Shown here: piece by piece, positions 49,520 through 60,647 of the stretch
Layout: each line of letters starts with the position of its first letter
Numbering within the stretch: position 1 is the stretch's first letter
Origin: Clostridium thermobutyricum
GTDB lineage: Bacteria > Bacillota > Clostridia > Ch29
Direction of reading: 5' to 3'
Length of the DNA: 64,000 bases
Assembly: GCA_016841565.1 (NCBI GenBank)
Contig: JAENYX010000001.1
Span: 1-64,000 of the forward strand
Notes under the pieces: generated by a model
Told to the model about the DNA's origin: nothing
Seen by the model: only the letters and a program-made list of their open reading frames with translations
Database searches by the model: none
Program-made: the position numbers and the translations under genes

Positions 49520-51586
49520 ATGTCAGTCTCCTGTCCATCCGGTATTTCAATTATTACCCGCTCAGAAAAACACAAAGAAAGCGTTATAAACCAGCTTACA
49601 AATTTGCTGGGGCCACAGATCTTAATTAAAGGATATTCAATTATGGAAGGCATAAAGGAAGAAATCTATGACAGGCTGGTGCTTATAAGCCATGAATACT
49701 TAAAAGAAACAGCTTATAAATATATTGATCCCAGAGCTGAGGTTCTTGTGGCCAGAAGAGCACTTAATCATTCCAGGCTTGAGGATGTACTGCGTATACC
49801 CAATAATGAAAATGTGCTTTTTGTTGATGTAAATAAACACCTTGCAGAGAACTCTATTTCTCTATTAAAAGGTTTGGGTATAAATCACATAAGAATGCAT
49901 CCGTATTATCCCGGACAAAGGATTTACCCCCAGGCCCATTACGCAATAACAACGGGAGAAGTACATATGGTTCCCGACTATGTTGGTAATATTATTGACT
50001 TGGGATACAGCAAGATAGATTTGACAACCATTACCGAAATTATGCTGAAACTGGATATACTTGATGCAAGGACAAATCTGATATCGGCCAGATTCCTGCA
50101 GGATTTTGTTTACTCAGGCAAGAAAGTGGTAAAAGCTCTGGAAGCCACAGACAATATTAAAGAACAGCTAAATACCATATTAAACGTAATAAACGATGGG
50201 ATTGTGGGTATTGATAACAATGGCAATATTATGTTTATAAATGAAAATGCAAAAAAACTCTTCAATCCCAAGGGAAAAGACAAGAACAATGATGTAAACC
50301 CGGATGACCTTCTTGATTTTGATGCAAAGGTGCGATTGGGAAAAAGCCCCGAGCCGTACAGGAAGGTGCATGAAATTATGGGCAAAAAAATACTGTTAAC
50401 TATGATGCCCATTATCAAAAATGGTGAGAATAACGGGATTATAATAACATTTAAGGATCTGTCCGAAATAATAGAAATGGAGAACATTGTAAGAACCAAC
50501 CTGATGAAAAGAGGACATACCTCCAAATATGATTTTTCCAACATCGTAGGGAAAAGCAGGCAAATTACCCAGACAAAAGAAATAGCAAGAAAGCTTGCAA
50601 AGAGTAATTCAACTCTTCTTCTAATTGGGGAAAGCGGCATAGGTAAAGAGTTGTTCGCCCATGCCATACATAATGCCTCCGGCAAACAGCATGGGCCCTT
50701 TGTGGCTGTGAATTTTGCCGCATTACCGGAAAACCTTTTGGAAAGCGAGTTGTTTGGTTATGAAGAAGGGGCTTTTACCGGAGCAAGAAAAGGTGGACAT
50801 GCCGGGCTGTTTGAACAGGCACATAACGGAACCATTTTTTTGGATGAAATAGGGGACGCTTCTTTAAGAATACAAGCTCGTTTGTTAAGGGTACTTCAGG
50901 AAAAAGAAGTGCTGCGGATAGGCGGTACTAAAATTATTCCCATTAATGTCAGAATTATTGCAGCCACAAACAAAAACCTTGAAGAGTTGGTTAGGACAGA
51001 AAAATTCAGGGAAGATCTATTTTACAGACTTAAGGTGCTGCCCATCAAAATACCGCCTCTGAGGCAGCGGAAAGAGGATATACCGTTGCTGATAGAAAAA
51101 ATGTTGGAAAAGTTTCCAAGGGAAAAAGGAATTGTTATAGGCCATGAAGCTATGGAAAAATTTATGGAGTATGATTGGCCGGGAAATATTCGTGAATTGG
51201 AAAATGTGATTGAGTATCTGTTCCATATAGTGGGGGACGGTGTTGTGAAAAGTAAAGACCTGCCATTCTCTGCAGACGACACCGATTTACAGTTTGAAAA
51301 AACATTAAAGCATATAGAAGAAGAAATGCCGGTGGAAGAAATTCTTCTTATTCTAACTGCATTAAAAAAAATCAAGGATGAAGGAAATGCTTATATTAGC
51401 AGGATTAAGCTTGCACAGTTATGCAGCGGAGAAATGCGTATGACCGAGCAGATGATTAGAAACCGGATAAACATATTATCGCAGTACGGTCTGGTGGTAT
51501 CAAGGAAAGGTCCTAAAGGTACAAGATTAACTTTGAGCGGAGAAGATTTCATTAAGGTTATTAGGAAACATACCGATAGAAGGTAA
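49520..51586 (+). CDS. Sigma-54-interacting transcriptional regulator (N-terminal sensory region, PAS, AAA+)
   Basis: [30 protein letters not shown] (GAFTGA), [13 protein letters not shown]-like [16 protein letters not shown]-terminus not an obvious Fis HTH. Confidence 0.92.
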   Translation: MSVSCPSGISIITRSEKHKESVINQLTNLLGPQILIKGYSIMEGIKEEIYDRLVLISHEYLKETAYKYIDPRAEVLVARRALNHSRLEDVLRIPNNENVLFVDVNKHLAENSISLLKGLGINHIRMHPYYPGQRIYPQAHYAITTGEVHMVPDYVGNIIDLGYSKIDLTTITEIMLKLDILDARTNLISARFLQDFVYSGKKVVKALEATDNIKEQLNTILNVINDGIVGIDNNGNIMFINENAKKLFNPKGKDKNNDVNPDDLLDFDAKVRLGKSPEPYRKVHEIMGKKILLTMMPIIKNGENNGIIITFKDLSEIIEMENIVRTNLMKRGHTSKYDFSNIVGKSRQITQTKEIARKLAKSNSTLLLIGESGIGKELFAHAIHNASGKQHGPFVAVNFAALPENLLESELFGYEEGAFTGARKGGHAGLFEQAHNGTIFLDEIGDASLRIQARLLRVLQEKEVLRIGGTKIIPINVRIIAATNKNLEELVRTEKFREDLFYRLKVLPIKIPPLRQRKEDIPLLIEKMLEKFPREKGIVIGHEAMEKFMEYDWPGNIRELENVIEYLFHIVGDGVVKSKDLPFSADDTDLQFEKTLKHIEEEMPVEEILLILTALKKIKDEGNAYISRIKLAQLCSGEMRMTEQMIRNRINILSQYGLVVSRKGPKGTRLTLSGEDFIKVIRKHTDRR

Positions 51587-51778
51587 TTATGCTTTTGCCC
51601 CCGAAGCTCCCGACAATAACGGTTTGCCCGACTTTGCGCCCTTTCATGAACCCATAAAGTAAAACTTATAAAATTAAAGGTAAAATTTTTCGGGGAATTT
51701 ATTTCTGTGGCATTAATGCAATAATGACCGGGGATAAATTTTTATTGATTTGCTATGGGAAATAATATATACTAAATA

Positions 51779-51795
51779 TTAGTATCAGGTACTAA
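51779..51795 (+). promoter_or_regulatory. Putative FapR operator
   Basis: TTAGTATCAGGTACTAA: TTAGTA/TACTAA inverted repeat just upstream of fapR and downstream of TTGATT…TATACT promoter-like sequence. Confidence 0.75.
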
Positions 51796-51820
51796 GTCCA
51801 AGTCATAAAGAGGTGATCTG

Positions 51821-52384
51821 ATGGCTAGGAAGGGCATGGAAAAGAAAGAAAGGCAAAGGAGTCTTGCCGACAGGATTGTAAAGGACCCGTTTTTAACCGA
51901 TGAAGAACTGAGCGATTCCTTCGGAGTGAGCATCCAGACCATAAGGCTTGACAGACTGGAGCTTGGCATTCCCGAGCTGAGGGAAAGAATAAAAAGCGTG
52001 GCAGAGGGTACATATGCAAAGGTCAGGACCATATCAGGCAAGGAAATAGTTGGAGAACTGCTGGATATTGACCTGGGAAAGAAAGGGATATCGGTGCTGG
52101 AAACAAATGATACCATGGCCTTTGAAAAGACCAACATAGTAAGGGGCCAATTCATATATGCACAGGCCGAATCTCTTGCCATTGCCGTAATTGATGCTGA
52201 TGTTGCTTTGATTGGAGTGGCAAATATAAAATACAAACAGCCGGTAAGGTCGGGACAGAAATTGGTGGCACAGGCTGAGATTATCAAACGAAGAGGAAAC
52301 AAATTCTTTGTATGGGTAAGAATAAAGCTGAAAATGCAGGAGGTTTTCAGGGGAAAGTTTATTCTTGTAGCTCTGGATGAGTAG
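51821..52384 (+). CDS. fapR: Transcription factor FapR
   Basis: [55 protein letters not shown]; upstream of plsX. Confidence 0.96.
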   Translation: MARKGMEKKERQRSLADRIVKDPFLTDEELSDSFGVSIQTIRLDRLELGIPELRERIKSVAEGTYAKVRTISGKEIVGELLDIDLGKKGISVLETNDTMAFEKTNIVRGQFIYAQAESLAIAVIDADVALIGVANIKYKQPVRSGQKLVAQAEIIKRRGNKFFVWVRIKLKMQEVFRGKFILVALDE

Positions 52385-52400
52385 GGAAGGAGATGAAGAT

Positions 52401-53399
52401 ATGAGAATTGCAGTTGACGCAATGGGCGGTGACAACGCACCGCTGGAAATTGTTAAAGGCTGCATGAACGCCCTGGAAAGGGAAGAGAGACTCCGGATTG
52501 TAATTGTGGGTAAGCAGGAAAGTATAAAGAATATTATTAAAGGATACCATACCCAAAGAATTACCATAATAAATGCTGAAGAAGTCATAGACAATCACGA
52601 CTCACCGGTCGAGGCCATAAGGAAGAAGAAGGATTCATCGATGGTGGTAGGGCTTGAAGCAGTCAAAGGCAACCAAGCCGACGCATTCATATCGGCCGGC
52701 AATACCGGAGCCCTTTTGGCAGGCGCCCTTTTGAGGATTGGCAGAATTAAGGGGATTGACAGGCCGGCATTAGCCCCTGTCCTTCCTACTGTAAATGGGG
52801 GAGCCATGCTTATAGATGCAGGGGCAAACGCCGATTGCAAGCCTCTTAACCTATTACAGTTCGGCATGATGGGCTCGGCTTATATGAACGGTGTTATGGG
52901 AATTGAACACCCCAGGGTGGCCCTGGTCAATATTGGTACCGAAGAGGGCAAGGGAAATATGCTGGCAAAGGAGGCCTATACCCTTCTAAAGGAATCCCGG
53001 CTGAATTTCATAGGTAATATTGAGGCAAGAAGTATACCTGAGGGAGAAGCAGATGTGCTGGTTTGCGACGGATTTGTCGGGAACGTCATACTTAAGCTTA
53101 CAGAGGGCCTGGCCATGTCATTGTTTTCACAGCTGAAGAAAGAGTTGACGTCAGGCACCGCCGCAAAAATAGCGGCTGCGATATTGAAACCGGGGCTGAA
53201 AAGATTTAAAGACAGAATGGATTACAAGCAGTATGGCGGTGCTCCCTTTCTGGGAATTGCAGGAGGCTGCATAAAAGCCCACGGCAGTTCCGATGCGTTG
53301 GCTATAGAAAATGCAATAATGCAGGCGGTAAGGTTTGCAGATAACCAGGTGACTGCTAAAATTACCGAAAACATACAATTGGAGGAAAACCATGAATAG
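52401..53399 (+). CDS. plsX: Phosphate acyltransferase PlsX
   Basis: MRIAVDAMGGDNAPLEIVKGC, SAGNTGALLAGALL. Confidence 0.97.
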   Translation: MRIAVDAMGGDNAPLEIVKGCMNALEREERLRIVIVGKQESIKNIIKGYHTQRITIINAEEVIDNHDSPVEAIRKKKDSSMVVGLEAVKGNQADAFISAGNTGALLAGALLRIGRIKGIDRPALAPVLPTVNGGAMLIDAGANADCKPLNLLQFGMMGSAYMNGVMGIEHPRVALVNIGTEEGKGNMLAKEAYTLLKESRLNFIGNIEARSIPEGEADVLVCDGFVGNVILKLTEGLAMSLFSQLKKELTSGTAAKIAAAILKPGLKRFKDRMDYKQYGGAPFLGIAGGCIKAHGSSDALAIENAIMQAVRFADNQVTAKITENIQLEENHE

Positions 53400-54390
53400 A
53401 ATATTCAAATCTGTTGGCATAGTCGGGACGGGCAGATGCCTTCCCGAAAAGATACTTACAAATTTTGACCTTGAGAAGATGGTGGAAACAAGCGATGAAT
53501 GGATAAGAACCCGAACAGGCATTTCGGAGCGAAGGATCAGCCAGGCCGATATAGCCACCTCCGACCTTGCTACCGACGCTGCGTTAAAGGCCATGGAGGA
53601 CGCAGGGGTTACCGCCGGAGAGCTGGACATGATTATTGTGGCTACGGTAACACCGGATACGGCTTTTCCTTCCACTGCCTGCATAGTCCAGTCAAATCTT
53701 AACGCTGTCAACGCTTCGGCCTTTGACATAGAAGCTGCGTGTACCGGTTTTATATACGGTCTCTCAATAGGGGAAAAATTCATTTCCACCGGCGATGCCA
53801 AGACAGTTCTTGTAATAGGGGCAGAGACACTGTCAAAGATATGTAACTGGGATGACAGGAATACCTGCGTATTATTCGGAGACGGTGCCGGTGCCGCCAT
53901 ACTAAAGGAAGTAGAAGAGGGAGAGGGTATACTTGCCACTCTTATAGGCGCAGAAGGCTGGAAGGGACAAGTCCTTACGCTTCCGGCCGGTGGTTCAAGA
54001 ATGCCGGCCAGCGTTGAGACGGTTAAAGCAGGAAAGCATTACATTCATATGGATGGCAGTGAAGTATACAAGTTCGCAGTCAATATTATGCCGCTGGCTA
54101 CTCAGCGGGTTGTAAAAAAGGCAGGTTTAACAATTGAGGAAATAGATTTCCTGGTGCCCCACCAGGCCAACAGCAGAATTGTCCAGGCAGCGGCCAAGAG
54201 GCTTAAAATGGACAGCGGAAAAATATTCGTGAACTTGAATAAATACGGCAACATGTCTTCGGCTTCGGTTCCTGTGGCACTGGATGAAGCCTTAGAACAG
54301 GGATTAATCAAGAAGGGTGATAATGTGGTGCTGGTAGGATTCGGAGCAGGTCTTACCTGGGGCTCCTGTGCTATGAAGTGGAGTAAATAA
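53392..54390 (+). CDS. fabH: 3-oxoacyl-ACP synthase III
   Basis: IVGTGRCLPEKILTNFDLEKMVETSDEWIRTRTGI, DIEAACTGFIYGL, PHQANSRI. Confidence 0.97.
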   Translation: MNRIFKSVGIVGTGRCLPEKILTNFDLEKMVETSDEWIRTRTGISERRISQADIATSDLATDAALKAMEDAGVTAGELDMIIVATVTPDTAFPSTACIVQSNLNAVNASAFDIEAACTGFIYGLSIGEKFISTGDAKTVLVIGAETLSKICNWDDRNTCVLFGDGAGAAILKEVEEGEGILATLIGAEGWKGQVLTLPAGGSRMPASVETVKAGKHYIHMDGSEVYKFAVNIMPLATQRVVKKAGLTIEEIDFLVPHQANSRIVQAAAKRLKMDSGKIFVNLNKYGNMSSASVPVALDEALEQGLIKKGDNVVLVGFGAGLTWGSCAMKWSK

Positions 54391-54463
54391 GGCAAATTCA
54401 TAAACCGGGACAGTGAGCCGTTCCTTGTCACATAAAGAAAATAATGGAATGGGAGTGGTAGAA

Positions 54464-55411
54464 ATGATACATACTAGGGTATGTGAAATACTTGATATAA
54501 GATATCCCATCCTTCAGGGGGGTATGGCATGGGTGGCTACCGCCGAATTGGCAGCGGCAGTATCGAATGCCGGAGGCCTGGGTATTATTGGTGCCGGTAA
54601 TGCTCCCGGGGAAGTTGTGGAAAAAGAAATAATAAAAGCACGCCAACTTACCGGCAAGCCCTTTGGGGTTAACGTTATGCTTTTGTCCCCCTTTGTGGAC
54701 CAGGTAATGGAGGTAATAATCAAACACAGGGTAAGTGTGGTTACCACCGGTGCCGGCAACCCCGGCAAATATATTGGGGATTTAAAAAGAATATCGGCCA
54801 AGATTATTCCGGTGGTTCCCAGTGTTGCACTGGCAAAGCGAATGCAGGCCATGGGTGTTGACGCTCTTATAGCAGAAGGAACCGAAGCGGGAGGACACAT
54901 CGGAGAGCTCACAACAATGTGTCTGCTGCCACAGGTTGCGGATGCAGTTGAAATACCTGTTATAGCTGCCGGAGGTATTGCCGACGGCAGGGGATTGGTG
55001 GCAGCTCTTGCTCTTGGTGCCCAGGGGGCACAGATTGGTACCCGCTTTGTATGCTCGGAGGAATGCACTGTCCATCAGAATTATAAAAATGCTTTGATTA
55101 ACGCAAAGGACAGGGATGCGATAGTTTCGGGCAGAAGTACAGGTCACCCGGTGAGATGTCTTAAGAATAAACTGACCCGTGAATTCGAGGCTCTCGAAAA
55201 AGCGGGAATGTCGTTGGAAGAGATGGAGAAGCTGGGTGCAGGCAAGCTGAGAGAAGCAGTGGTTGAAGGCAACATAGCAACCGGTTCGGTAATGGCAGGC
55301 CAGATTACCGGCATGATTAAGGATATAAAAACAGTGGACAGTATAATAGAACAACTATTAAAAGAGGCTCAAGAGGTACTGGGAAAAACCAACCGGATTT
55401 TAGGGAGGTAA
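54464..55411 (+). CDS. fabK: Enoyl-ACP reductase II
   Basis: LDIRYPILQGGMAWVATAELAAAVSNAGGLGIIGAG, EGTEAGGHIGELTT. Confidence 0.96.
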   Translation: MIHTRVCEILDIRYPILQGGMAWVATAELAAAVSNAGGLGIIGAGNAPGEVVEKEIIKARQLTGKPFGVNVMLLSPFVDQVMEVIIKHRVSVVTTGAGNPGKYIGDLKRISAKIIPVVPSVALAKRMQAMGVDALIAEGTEAGGHIGELTTMCLLPQVADAVEIPVIAAGGIADGRGLVAALALGAQGAQIGTRFVCSEECTVHQNYKNALINAKDRDAIVSGRSTGHPVRCLKNKLTREFEALEKAGMSLEEMEKLGAGKLREAVVEGNIATGSVMAGQITGMIKDIKTVDSIIEQLLKEAQEVLGKTNRILGR

Positions 55412-55414
55412 ATT

Positions 55415-56365
55415 ATGAACAAAATCGCATTTATATTTCCGGGGCAGGGAGCACAGTATATAGGTATGGGAAAGGATCTGTACCAGAATATTCCCCAAGC
55501 TGCTGAAATTTTCGATAAGGCTGACCGTGTCCTGGGGTTTGGCTTAAAGGAAATAATTTTTGAAGGACCCCAGGAAAAGCTGTCTGAGACTGAAATAACC
55601 CAGCCGGCGATATTGACTGTAAGCACGGCCATTTTAGGACAATTAACCAAGCATGGCATTATGCCGCATATAGCGGCAGGATTAAGCCTTGGCGAGTACA
55701 CTGCTCTGATAGCAGCGGATGCCATGAAGTTTGAGGATGCGGTAGCACTGGTCATGAAGAGAGGAAGGTATATGCAGCAGGCCGTTCCGTTAAATACCGG
55801 GACAATGGCAGCCATCATCGGATTGGACAAGGAAAGGGTGGAAGAGTGCTGCAGACAGGCTTCGGATATGGGTGTAGTAGAGGCGGCCAATTATAATTGT
55901 TCCTGCCAGGTGGCAATATCAGGAGAAATCAAAGCGGTGAGTAAGGCTGTCGAGATAGCAAAGGAGATGGGAGCAAGAAGAGCTATGATGCTGCCGGTAA
56001 GCGCTCCATTTCACTGTAGCCTGCTGCGGCCGGTAGAACAACAACTGAAAGAGGAATTGGACAAGATTGATATTAAGGATGCAGCCATACCTGTGATAGC
56101 AAACGTTACTGCCAAGGAAGAAAAAGACAGCCGGCACATTAAACAGAATCTAATTACACAGGTAAGCAATCCTGTTCTCTGGGAAGAAAGCGTCAGGCGG
56201 ATGGTTGAGCTGGGTGTCGGAACCTTTGTTGAAATTGGACCCGGAAAGACATTGACGTCATTTGTCAGGAAAATAAACAAAGAAGTGAACGTGCTGAATA
56301 TTGAAAATCTGGAAACGCTTCAAAATGCCCTGATTAAACTGGAGGGGATTAAATGTTACAGTTAA
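55415..56365 (+). CDS. fabD: Malonyl-CoA:ACP transacylase
   Basis: AFIFPGQGAQYIGMGKDLY, AAGLSLGEYTALIAA, PVSAPFHCSLL. Confidence 0.97.
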   Translation: MNKIAFIFPGQGAQYIGMGKDLYQNIPQAAEIFDKADRVLGFGLKEIIFEGPQEKLSETEITQPAILTVSTAILGQLTKHGIMPHIAAGLSLGEYTALIAADAMKFEDAVALVMKRGRYMQQAVPLNTGTMAAIIGLDKERVEECCRQASDMGVVEAANYNCSCQVAISGEIKAVSKAVEIAKEMGARRAMMLPVSAPFHCSLLRPVEQQLKEELDKIDIKDAAIPVIANVTAKEEKDSRHIKQNLITQVSNPVLWEESVRRMVELGVGTFVEIGPGKTLTSFVRKINKEVNVLNIENLETLQNALIKLEGIKCYS

Positions 56366-57099
56366 AAGGCAAGTCTGCCGTTGTTACCGGCGGGTCAAGG
56401 GGTATAGGCAGGTCAATAGCCATTAACCTTGCGCGCTTAGGTGCAAGTGTGGCAGTAAACTATACCAGCAACTCGGCGGCTGCCGAAGAAACAGTTAAAG
56501 AAATTACCGGGTCTGGGGGTAAGGCAATAGCGATTGCTGCAAACGTAGCCCAGGCCCAACAGGCCAATACTCTGATAGAAAGTGCCGCAGAGCAATTTGG
56601 TACGGTACACATACTGGTAAACAGCGCAGGTATTACACGGGACGGGCTGCTGATGAGGATGAAGGATGAGGAATGGCAGCAGGTTATCCAGACCAACCTG
56701 ACAGGAGTATTTAATTGTACCAGAGCGGTATCACGGATAATGCTCAAACAAAGATGGGGAAGAATTGTAAATATTTCATCCATAGTAGGTATAAAGGGCA
56801 ATGCCGGGCAAGCTAACTACTGCGCTTCAAAGGCCGGAGTTATAGGCTTTACAAAGGCGGCCGCCAAGGAACTGGGGAGCAGAGGAATAACCGTTAACGC
56901 AATCGCTCCGGGCTACATACAAACCGATATGACCGGAAAACTACCCCAAAGTGCCAGGGATGAGATGCTAAGCAGAGTGCTGTTGGGGAGACCGGGTAGA
57001 CCGGAGGATGTTGCTTGGCTTGCCGCTTTCTTAAGCAGTGACCTGAGTTCTTACATTACCGGACAAATAATTAGCGTTGACGGTGGAATTGTTATGTAA
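56353..57099 (+). CDS. fabG: 3-oxoacyl-ACP reductase
   Basis: VTGGSRGIGRSIAINLARLGA, NSAGITRD, YCASKAGVIGFTKAAAKEL. Confidence 0.97.
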   Translation: MLQLKGKSAVVTGGSRGIGRSIAINLARLGASVAVNYTSNSAAAEETVKEITGSGGKAIAIAANVAQAQQANTLIESAAEQFGTVHILVNSAGITRDGLLMRMKDEEWQQVIQTNLTGVFNCTRAVSRIMLKQRWGRIVNISSIVGIKGNAGQANYCASKAGVIGFTKAAAKELGSRGITVNAIAPGYIQTDMTGKLPQSARDEMLSRVLLGRPGRPEDVAWLAAFLSSDLSSYITGQIISVDGGIVM

Positions 57100-57147
57100 T
57101 ATATTTAATATATATTTTATAGCGAAAGCTTGGAAGGAGGTGACAAG

Positions 57148-57375
57148 ATGATTTTTGAAAAGGTTAAAGAGATAATTGCAGACCAATTGGGCGTGGACGA
57201 AGAGGAGATTGTTAGCGAAGCCTCCTTTATAGCTGATTTAGGAGCTGATTCCTTAGACCTGGTTGAGCTGATAATGGCTTTGGAGGAAGAATTCGATATG
57301 GAGATCCCCGATGAGGACGCAGAGAAAATCACCACTGTGGGGGACGCGGTAGAGTACATAAAGAATAATAACTAA
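57148..57375 (+). CDS. acpP: Acyl carrier protein
   Basis: [43 protein letters not shown]. Confidence 0.97.
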   Translation: MIFEKVKEIIADQLGVDEEEIVSEASFIADLGADSLDLVELIMALEEEFDMEIPDEDAEKITTVGDAVEYIKNNN

Positions 57376-57382
57376 CCCGAAG

Positions 57383-57407
57383 GTCCCGATTTCATCGGGA
57401 CTTTCTT
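57383..57407 (+). terminator. Intra-operon terminator/attenuator between acpP and fabF
   Basis: GTCCCGAT-ttc-ATCGGGAC then TTTCTT. Confidence 0.65.
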
Positions 57408-57476
57408 GAGTAGACTGCAAATCCTTGTGATTTGATTAAATAGTTGAGTATAATTTTTATATAGGAGGTCACCGAA

Positions 57477-58715
57477 TTGGAAAAAAGAGTTGTTGTTACT
57501 GGGTTGGGAGCGGTAACTCCTGTTGGATTGGGTAAGGATAAGCTATGGTCCTCACTGAAGAATGGAGAATCCGGTATTGACAGGATAACAAAATTTGATG
57601 CCCATGGGTTTGACTGTACCATCGCTGCAGAAGTGAAGGATTTTGTACCCGAAGATTTTATAGATAGGAAGGAAGCAAGGCGTATGGATACTTTTACTCA
57701 ATACGCCATTGCCGGTGCAAAAATGGCGGTGGAAGACGGTTCGATTGATATGGACGGAGTTGACAAAAACAGGATTGGAGTAGTATTGGGTTCGGGAATC
57801 GGGGGCATAGAAACACTGGAAAACCAGTTCAGGGTTATGCTGGGAAAGGGCTCCTCAAGAATAAGTCCCTTTTTTATACCCATGATGATTTCCAATATGG
57901 CTGCAGGACAAGTCTCTATAGTATTTGGAGCAAGAGGGCCAAATCAGACGGTTGTTACTGCCTGTGCTTCAGGGACAAACGCCATTGGGGATGCCTTCAG
58001 GATAATTCAGCGGGGAGATGCAGATATGATTATTACCGGTGGTACCGAGGCATCGGTAACGCCTATAGCAGTGGCGGGATTTTGCTCCATGAAGGCTCTC
58101 TCCACCAGGAATGATGACCCAAAGGGTGCCAGCAGGCCCTTTGATAAGGACAGAGACGGCTTTATTTTGGGCGAGGGTTCGGGCATACTAATACTCGAAG
58201 AACTAGGACATGCCATAAAAAGAGGTGCAAAAATCTATGCAGAGATTGCAGGCTACGGAATGACGGCGGATGCTCACCATATAACCGCCCCTGCTCCGGG
58301 TGGAGTGGGAGCTGCCATGGCCATGGAGAGGGTTTTGGCAGATGCGGGGATTACAGCCCAGGAAGTTGATTATATTAATGCCCATGGAACATCCACCGAA
58401 TACAACGACAAGTTTGAAACGGCTGCCATAAAGCAGGTGTTCGGCCAACACGCCTATAAGCTGGCAATCAGCTCGACCAAATCTGTCACAGGCCATTTGC
58501 TGGGAGCGGCAGGAGGTGTAGAGGCCATAGCCGCAATAATGGCAATACAGGAAGGCTATGTGCCGCCTACCATCAACTATAAAACCCTCGACCCCGATTG
58601 CGATTTGAACTATATACCCAACAAAGGTGAGAAAAGGGACGTAGTATATGCCATTTCCAATTCCCTTGGTTTTGGAGGACAAAACGCCAGCATCTGCTTT
58701 AAAAGGTATGAATAG
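57477..58715 (+). CDS. fabF: 3-oxoacyl-ACP synthase II
   Basis: [49 protein letters not shown] start. Confidence 0.97.
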   Translation: MEKRVVVTGLGAVTPVGLGKDKLWSSLKNGESGIDRITKFDAHGFDCTIAAEVKDFVPEDFIDRKEARRMDTFTQYAIAGAKMAVEDGSIDMDGVDKNRIGVVLGSGIGGIETLENQFRVMLGKGSSRISPFFIPMMISNMAAGQVSIVFGARGPNQTVVTACASGTNAIGDAFRIIQRGDADMIITGGTEASVTPIAVAGFCSMKALSTRNDDPKGASRPFDKDRDGFILGEGSGILILEELGHAIKRGAKIYAEIAGYGMTADAHHITAPAPGGVGAAMAMERVLADAGITAQEVDYINAHGTSTEYNDKFETAAIKQVFGQHAYKLAISSTKSVTGHLLGAAGGVEAIAAIMAIQEGYVPPTINYKTLDPDCDLNYIPNKGEKRDVVYAISNSLGFGGQNASICFKRYE

Positions 58716-58799
58716 ACCGTTATTAGCTCAATGTTTTTGGCGCCAATTTATGCTATAATATAATAAGGTGCATTTTTCCATACCGATTGTTCTGAAAGG

Positions 58800-59519
58800 A
58801 TGTTAGGTTTGAGAGACAGAGCAAAAAGGCTGGAGGAACTCGGCATACTGCAGAGCAGACTTGGTTACCGGTACAAGGAAGCGAGTCTGCTCAATACCGC
58901 CTTAACCCACAGTTCCTACGCCAATGAAAGAAACCTTTCCATAGAACATTATAATGAAAGGCTTGAATTTCTGGGCGATGCCGTACTTGAGATGGTGACC
59001 AGCGAGTTTTTGTATAACAGGTTTAAGGGACACCCCGAAGGGGCTTTGACCAAAATGAGAGCTTCATTGGTTAGGGGAGACGCCCTGGGTTTATATTCGT
59101 CCAAATTAGGGCTGGGCGACTTTTTGTTAATGGGTAAAGGAGAAGAGAACACCGGCGGTAGGAAGAGAGCTTCGATTCTTGCCGATGCCTTTGAAGCTGT
59201 CATTGGCTCCATATATATTGACGGCGGGTACCAACCGGCCAGAAATTTTGTATTAAGGTACATTGAGGACAGGATTGATATTTCAGCAGACCCGATATAT
59301 GCCAGGGATCACAAAACTGAATTGCAGGAGAGAGTACAGGCATCAGGAGGACAAGCCATAGAATACAGATTGACAGCCCAGGAGGGGCCCGACCACGATA
59401 AGACCTTTCGCATACAAGTATGCATAGGCGGGGAAATTTCCGGAGAGGGTATGGGCAAGAGCAAAAAGGAAGCCCAACAGAACGCTGCAAAAAGGGCTTT
59501 AGAAAAACTGGAGGAATAA
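58800..59519 (+). CDS. rnc: Ribonuclease III
   Basis: NERLEFLGDAVLEMVTSEFLY; C-terminal dsRBD GKSKKEAQQNAAKRALEKL. Confidence 0.97.
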   Translation: MLGLRDRAKRLEELGILQSRLGYRYKEASLLNTALTHSSYANERNLSIEHYNERLEFLGDAVLEMVTSEFLYNRFKGHPEGALTKMRASLVRGDALGLYSSKLGLGDFLLMGKGEENTGGRKRASILADAFEAVIGSIYIDGGYQPARNFVLRYIEDRIDISADPIYARDHKTELQERVQASGGQAIEYRLTAQEGPDHDKTFRIQVCIGGEISGEGMGKSKKEAQQNAAKRALEKLEE

Positions 59520-59520
59520 T

Positions 59521-60591
59521 ATGTCCAAAACCCATTTTATAATACCATTTTTCATTCCCCATGTTGGATGCCCCTATAGTTGTATATTCTGCAATCAAAA
59601 TAGAATAACGGGGAGAGAGTCCTCGGTTTCTCCCGAGGAGATACTTCCCACCATAGAGCAGTACCTTGCTACTTTTCCCCCGGGTACCAAAGGGGTTGAA
59701 GTTGCTTTTTTTGGGGGAAGTTTTACCGGTATACCCATTAGATTGCAGAATGCCTTTTTGGAAAAGGCATATTATGCAAAAAAGAATGGCCTTATTGAAG
59801 GGATAAGAATGTCCACCCGACCGGATTATATAGACCAGACCATCCTGAACAGATTGAAGAAATACAGGGTGGATACCATAGAACTGGGCGTTCAGTCCAT
59901 GAGTGACCATGTATTGGATAATAGCTGCAGAGGTCATACATCGGAAGATGTAATAAGAGCTTCAAAACTAATACGGGAAAACAAGTTTACGCTGGGCCTG
60001 CAGATGATGATAGGACTGCCTGGTTCGGACCGTGATACAGAAATAGAGACTGCGAGACAGATTTGCCGGCTAAAGCCCACCATGGTAAGAATTTACCCTG
60101 CGCTGGTAATCCGGGGCACAACCCTTGAGGTCATGTACAGCCAAGGCCAATACAAACCGCCGGATTTAGAAAATGCTGTACAAACATGTGCTGTCATAGC
60201 CGAAATGTTTATCAGAGAAAACATTAATATTATAAGGATTGGTCTTCAGCCCACATATCTGATAAACACGGGAAAAGAAGTGGTGGCCGGTCCCTTTCAT
60301 CCGTCATTCAGACAATTGGTTGATTCATTGCTTTTGCGAAAATCCCTAAAGAAGGTTTTAGACCAAAGGGGGATTGACCCAAAGATAAGGGTGGTCATTG
60401 AGGTAAACCCCTCCATGCTTTCGACACTGCAGGGGATAAGAAAGAATAGCGTTGCAAAACTAAGGGAGGAATTTCCGGGAATTGAAGAGAGGATTGCTCA
60501 AAACAAATGCCTCGGAAAAACCGTAATAAAATTCTGGTACAATGACAGCTGTTTTGAGATTGATTATAACCAGGTTTTAAGCAAGGGCTGA
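59521..60591 (+). CDS. Elp3-like radical SAM protein lacking an acetyltransferase domain
   Basis: GCPYSCIFCNQNRITG, FFGGSFTGIP, TIELGVQSMSDHVL, LQMMIGLPGS; between rnc and smc. Confidence 0.9.
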   Translation: MSKTHFIIPFFIPHVGCPYSCIFCNQNRITGRESSVSPEEILPTIEQYLATFPPGTKGVEVAFFGGSFTGIPIRLQNAFLEKAYYAKKNGLIEGIRMSTRPDYIDQTILNRLKKYRVDTIELGVQSMSDHVLDNSCRGHTSEDVIRASKLIRENKFTLGLQMMIGLPGSDRDTEIETARQICRLKPTMVRIYPALVIRGTTLEVMYSQGQYKPPDLENAVQTCAVIAEMFIRENINIIRIGLQPTYLINTGKEVVAGPFHPSFRQLVDSLLLRKSLKKVLDQRGIDPKIRVVIEVNPSMLSTLQGIRKNSVAKLREEFPGIEERIAQNKCLGKTVIKFWYNDSCFEIDYNQVLSKG

Positions 60592-60647
60592 TAGAATATG
60601 CCTGATTTGTGTAAAACCCGGAAGTAATAATGCCGGAGGTAATGTCT

